In this document: positions 6,168 to 8,626 of the stretch, one piece after another | How positions within the stretch are numbered: the first letter of the stretch is position 1 | Layout: each line of letters starts with the position of its first letter | Assembly (NCBI GenBank): GCA_045613765.1 | Contig: JAZLBO010000001.1 | Coordinates: 1-8,626, forward strand | Source of the DNA: RGIG4097 sp045613765 | Lineage (GTDB): Bacteria; Bacillota; Clostridia; Christensenellales; CAG-917 | Direction: 5' to 3' | DNA length: 8,626 bases | Program-made: the position numbers and the translations under genes | The notes under the pieces: generated by a model | Databases searched by the model: none | What the model was told of the DNA's origin: nothing | What the model saw: only the letters and a program-made list of their open reading frames with translations

Positions 6168-6196
6168 TTGAAATTTTGCAGTTTTTGTGGTAAAAT
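6168..6196 (+). promoter_or_regulatory. Extended -10 sigma-A-type promoter of pckA
   Basis: TTGAAA (6168-6173), a 17-bp spacer and TAAAAT (6191-6196) with TGG directly before it (extended -10). Transcription would start around 6203, leaving a leader of about 100 nt. The box lies about 115 bp from the divergent HAD promoter. No clear CcpA or Rex site was recognised between them. Confidence 0.8.
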
Positions 6197-6206
6197 ACAC
6201 AACGCT

Positions 6207-6308
6207 ATGTATTGTCATATATTATGTAGGCAAGTGCGCCCACGTATGCGACAAGACGTAGCCGAGCAACAATCAAGTTATTACAACAAATTGGAGAATA
6301 AAAAATGA
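6207..6308 (+). CDS. Possible 33-codon leader ORF overlapping pckA start
   Basis: ATG 6207 lies only about 4 nt after the predicted transcription start, so it would be translated from an almost leaderless end. The frame stays open for 33 codons (a second ATG at 6246 is in frame) and stops with TGA at 6306-6308, overlapping the pckA ATG at 6305 in an ATGA junction. The peptide starts MYCHILCRQ and ends YYNKLENKK. No SD precedes either ATG, and a frame this short can stay open by chance. If translated, it could couple or tune pckA translation. No similarity to a known leader peptide was recognised. Confidence 0.25.
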   Translation: MYCHILCRQVRPRMRQDVAEQQSSYYNKLENKK

Positions 6309-7909
6309 AAAATTTGGATTTGAGCATCTACGGTATCACCGGAGCAACAGAAATCGTACACAATCCTTCATACGAAGAATTGTACTTGGCAGAAACCGAT
6401 CCTTCTCTCACAGGCTATGAAAAGGGTCAAACAACCGAACTCGGTGCTGTCAATGTTATGACAGGTATCTACACCGGCCGTTCACCCAAGGACAAATTCA
6501 TCGTCATGGATGACAACTCAAAGGATACAGTTTGGTGGACATCAGACGAATTCAAAAACGACAACCATCCTTGCAGTATCGACACATGGAACACAGTGAA
6601 GGCACTTGCAACCAAGGAACTTTCAAACAAGAAACTCTACGTCATGGACGTCTTCTGTGGCACAAACGCAGACTCACGTATGGCAATCCGTTTCATCATG
6701 GAAGTTGCATGGCAAGCACACTTTGTCAAAAATATGTTCATTGCACCCACAGCAGAAGAACTTGAAAACTTCACACCTGACTTTGTTTGCTACAACGCAT
6801 CAAAGGCAAAGGTTGAAAACTTCAAAGAACTCGGCCTCAACTCAGAAACAGCAGTCGTCTTCAACATCACATCACGTGAACAAGTCATCCTCAACACATG
6901 GTACGGTGGCGAAATGAAGAAAGGTATGTTCTCAATGATGAACTACTACTTGCCTTTGAACGGCATGGCATCAATGCACTGCTCAGCCAACACAGATATG
7001 AACAAAGAAAACACAGCACTCTTCTTTGGTCTTTCAGGCACAGGCAAGACAACACTCTCAACAGACCCCAAACGTCTTCTTATCGGCGACGACGAACACG
7101 GCTGGGATGACAACGGTGTCTTCAACTTTGAAGGTGGTTGCTATGCAAAAGTTATCAACCTCGACAAAGATTCAGAACCCGACATCTACAATGCAATCAA
7201 GCGCAATGCACTTCTTGAAAACGTCACAGTTGATGAAAACGGTGTCTGCGACTTCGCAGATGGCAGTGTGACAGAAAACACACGTGTTTCATACCCCATC
7301 AACCACATTGAAAAGATCGTACGCCCCGTCTCTGCAGCACCCGATGCAAAGAACGTCATCTTCCTTTCAGCAGATGCATTTGGCGTACTTCCTCCCGTTT
7401 CAATCCTCACACCTGAACAAGCACAATACTACTTCCTTTCAGGCTTCACCTCAAAACTCGCAGGCACAGAACGTGGCATCACAGAACCTACACCCACATT
7501 CTCAGCATGCTTTGGTCAAGCATTCCTTGAACTCCATCCCACAAAATACGCAGAAGAACTCGTCAAGAAGATGGAAAAATCAGGCGCAAAGGCATACCTT
7601 GTCAACACAGGCTGGAACGGCACTGGCAAGCGTATCTCAATCAAGGACACACGTGGCATCATTGACGCAATCCTTGACGGCTCAATCCTCAAAGCAGATA
7701 CAAAGACAATCCCTTACTTCAACCTTGAAGTTCCCACAGCACTTCCCGGCGTAGATTCAGGCATCCTTGATCCTCGTGACACATACCAAGATGCAACAGC
7801 ATGGGAAACAAAGGCACAAGACCTTGCAAGCCGTTTCCAAAAGAACTTTGTCAAGTACACAGGCAACGACGCAGGCAAAGCACTTGTCGCAGCAGGCCCT
7901 CAAGCATAA
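6305..7909 (+). CDS. pckA: Phosphoenolpyruvate carboxykinase (ATP), EC 4.1.1.49
   Basis: A 534-residue enzyme, full length for the bacterial ATP-dependent family (E. coli 540). It interconverts oxaloacetate + ATP with PEP + CO2 + ADP in the cytoplasm. Hallmarks in order: TGRSPKDKF (R59, substrate), WYGGEMKK (Y200, K205, K206, metal and substrate), SMHCSAN (H225), the P-loop GLSGTGKTTLS (K248), the metal-binding LIGDDEHGW (D262/D263) and NTRVSYPI (R327); every catalytic residue I could align is present. Start ATG 6305 has GGAG at 6293-6296 with 8-nt spacing. Codon choice is strongly restricted (GCA, ACA, TCA, CTC/CTT, AAC, GAC, TTC, CGT), pointing to high expression. In gut anaerobes the enzyme often runs toward oxaloacetate, fixing CO2 and gaining ATP; whether that or gluconeogenesis dominates here is not readable. 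Confidence 0.98.
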   Translation: MKNLDLSIYGITGATEIVHNPSYEELYLAETDPSLTGYEKGQTTELGAVNVMTGIYTGRSPKDKFIVMDDNSKDTVWWTSDEFKNDNHPCSIDTWNTVKALATKELSNKKLYVMDVFCGTNADSRMAIRFIMEVAWQAHFVKNMFIAPTAEELENFTPDFVCYNASKAKVENFKELGLNSETAVVFNITSREQVILNTWYGGEMKKGMFSMMNYYLPLNGMASMHCSANTDMNKENTALFFGLSGTGKTTLSTDPKRLLIGDDEHGWDDNGVFNFEGGCYAKVINLDKDSEPDIYNAIKRNALLENVTVDENGVCDFADGSVTENTRVSYPINHIEKIVRPVSAAPDAKNVIFLSADAFGVLPPVSILTPEQAQYYFLSGFTSKLAGTERGITEPTPTFSACFGQAFLELHPTKYAEELVKKMEKSGAKAYLVNTGWNGTGKRISIKDTRGIIDAILDGSILKADTKTIPYFNLEVPTALPGVDSGILDPRDTYQDATAWETKAQDLASRFQKNFVKYTGNDAGKALVAAGPQA

Positions 7910-7940
7910 TCGAGTGGATTAGAATATCAAAAAAAACACA

Positions 7941-7975
7941 AAAACGGCGAGCAAAACTCGCCGTTTTCTTTTTCT
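7941..7975 (+). terminator. Strong Rho-independent terminator of pckA
   Basis: A perfect 11-bp stem, AAAACGGCGAG (7941-7951) with CTCGCCGTTTT (7957-7967), a 5-nt loop and a following T-rich tail. The A-rich tract before it allows function from the other strand too. Confidence 0.93.
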
Positions 7976-8383
7976 GTTTTGAGAATATAAAACCACTATT
8001 CTAACCCACTTTTCGCACCCCAAAATCAATCAAAAAGTTTGTGCATTGCCCTGCTAAAATTTGCCTATTTTTGCTCTGTTTTTCACAAATTTTTTCTCTT
8101 ATTTTTTGTTGTTTCTACCCTTGATTTTTATTGATTTTTTTACTGATTTTCGTGGTTTTTTTGTCTTTTTTTCTTGCCTATTTTTGCTCTATTTGCCCTT
8201 GATTTTTCCTATGTTTTCTTCACTATTTTCGTTGATTTTTTGACGGAATTTCCATCTATTTTTTGCCCTTTTCTCTGCACGATTGCCCAAAAGCAAGCAG
8301 TCCTTCTCTTTTTAATATCAATTTTACAAATTGAAACGCCCAAAAATTTCCACTGAATTTTTTGATTTTTTGTGTCAATACGT
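7976..8383. other. Gene-free, extremely T-rich intergenic region
   Basis: Over 400 bp with no credible gene on either strand. The + strand is dominated by T with few A, giving strong strand skew; Phe-rich open frames at 8061-8243 and 8174-8356 (TTG starts, no SD) are products of this composition. The minus strand, rich in Lys codons, is broken by stops. The segment contains a degenerate tandem repeat (8040-8275), annotated separately. Confidence 0.6.
8040..8275. repeat. Degenerate tandem repeat, period about 78 bp
   Basis: Markers recur at constant spacing: CCCTTGATTTTT at 8118 and 8196 (78 bp), ATTTTCGT at 8146 and 8225 (79 bp), CTATTTTTGC at 8178 and CTATTTTTTGC at 8256 (78 bp), with a weaker upstream echo (CTTATTTTTTG near 8098). 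A separate 17-nt exact repeat, TTGCCTATTTTTGCTCT, lies at 8061-8077 and 8174-8190. About 2.5 decayed copies are visible; simple composition makes some matches less certain. Confidence 0.5.
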
Positions 8384-8412
8384 TTGTCTTTATATGTTAT
8401 TTATGGTAAGAT
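8384..8412 (+). promoter_or_regulatory. Candidate promoter of rex
   Basis: TTGTCT (8384-8389), a 17-bp spacer and TAAGAT (8407-8412) preceded by TGG (extended -10). The start would be near 8419, giving a ~110-nt leader that contains all the palindromes at 8425-8500. Each hexamer departs from consensus, so confidence is moderate. Confidence 0.5.
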
Positions 8413-8424
8413 ATATATGATATA

Positions 8425-8482
8425 AATCGATAATATATATATCGATTGCACTGATATCGATTGAAAATTGATTGATATCAAT
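8425..8482. promoter_or_regulatory. Cluster of AT-rich palindromes in the rex leader (putative operators)
   Basis: AATCGATA (8425-8432) and TATCGATT (8440-8447) form an inverted repeat with a 7-bp AT spacer. ATATCGATTG is repeated at 8439-8448 and 8454-8463 (15-bp period). ATTGATATCAAT at 8471-8482 is a perfect 12-bp palindrome. The related ATCGATTG/ATCAATG half-sites suggest several contacts by one regulator. They do not clearly match the clostridial Rex box (TTGTTAA-n4-TTAACAA), so autoregulation by Rex is not shown. Confidence 0.45.
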
Positions 8483-8528
8483 GAGAATCTCAACTGAGAT
8501 GGCATTAAAATTCTTGACGAGGTGGAAA

Positions 8529-8626
8529 ATGAACGGTTGCCCTATCCCAAAAGCGACACTTGGAAGACTTCCAATTTACATAGAATATTTGAGAAGTTTG
8601 CCTTGTGAAAACGGGGATACAATATC
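8529..8626 (+). CDS. rex: Redox-sensing transcriptional repressor Rex, N-terminal part
   Basis: Only the first 32 codons are present; the gene runs off the window. The segment IPKATLGRLPIYIEYLRSL matches the start of the Rex N-terminal winged-helix DNA-binding domain (family pattern IPxATxxRLPxYxRYL). Rex dimers bind DNA when NAD+ is high and release it when NADH accumulates, controlling fermentation and NADH-oxidising genes. ATG 8529 is preferred because GAGGTG (8519-8524) precedes it and the conserved motif then begins at about residue 6. In-frame ATGs at 8499 and 8481 lack an SD. The NADH-binding Rossmann domain lies outside the window, so integrity cannot be judged. Confidence 0.82.
   Translation, partial: MNGCPIPKATLGRLPIYIEYLRSLPCENGDTI

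Noticed and set aside
6203..6304. Riboswitch in the pckA leader
   Set aside because: Only 3-4 bp pairings (ACGT/ACGT, GGC/GCC) can be found, with no known riboswitch core and no terminator or anti-terminator pair.
8061..8356. Two Phe-rich, membrane-like open frames (8061-8243 and 8174-8356)
   Set aside because: Both come from poly-T composition; TTG starts, no SD, mutual overlap, and the similar N-termini derive from a 17-nt DNA repeat.

Overview
The window looks like the chromosome of an anaerobic, endospore-forming Firmicute of the class Clostridia, probably a gut lineage. This rests on low-to-moderate GC, strong Shine-Dalgarno sites of the GGAGG type, a SpoIIQ-like M23 protein, an ATP-dependent PEP carboxykinase, a Rex-type repressor, and a large lipoprotein with Listeria-Bacteroides (Flg_new) and GLUG repeats. 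The assignment comes from protein recognition by eye, not from a search.

Layout. (1) 57-725 (+) is a membrane-anchored M23/LytM-domain protein, probably SpoIIQ. A gene-free stretch follows (726-1186) with a strong terminator at 859-891 and possibly a ~100-nt small RNA. (2) 1187-4868 (+) looks like a three-gene unit: an ECF-like sigma factor, a single-pass membrane protein whose start overlaps the sigma stop by 4 nt (candidate anti-sigma factor), and an ~800-residue surface lipoprotein. The sigma promoter (TTGAAA, 17 bp, TGT-TATAAT) puts the predicted transcription start on or beside the ATG, so the mRNA should be leaderless. A perfect 9-bp inverted repeat encloses both the -10 box and the start codon. 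(3) 4869-5136 is a convergent intergenic region with two nearly identical 31-nt terminators in direct orientation, flanking an array of ATGAATT words separated by small variable hairpins. (4) 5137-5985 (-) is a HAD-family phosphatase-like hydrolase with a near-consensus promoter, divergent from (5) pckA, 6305-7909 (+), which ends in a strong terminator. A possible 33-codon upstream ORF fills the pckA leader. (6) 7968-8383 is gene-free and extremely T-rich, with a degenerate ~78-bp tandem repeat. (7) A promoter and a cluster of AT-rich palindromes precede the first 32 codons of rex, cut by the window edge.

How the genes may work together. SpoIIQ belongs to sporulation and engulfment. The sigma/membrane-protein/lipoprotein unit reads as a cell-envelope signalling switch controlling a surface protein, although its signal and regulon cannot be read here. 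PEP carboxykinase links PEP and oxaloacetate in fermentative carbon flow, and Rex senses the NADH/NAD+ ratio, so the right end concerns central metabolism and redox. The parts most worth a second look are the palindromic leaderless sigma promoter, the leader ORF before pckA, the candidate sRNA after spoIIQ, and the duplicated terminator around the hairpin array.
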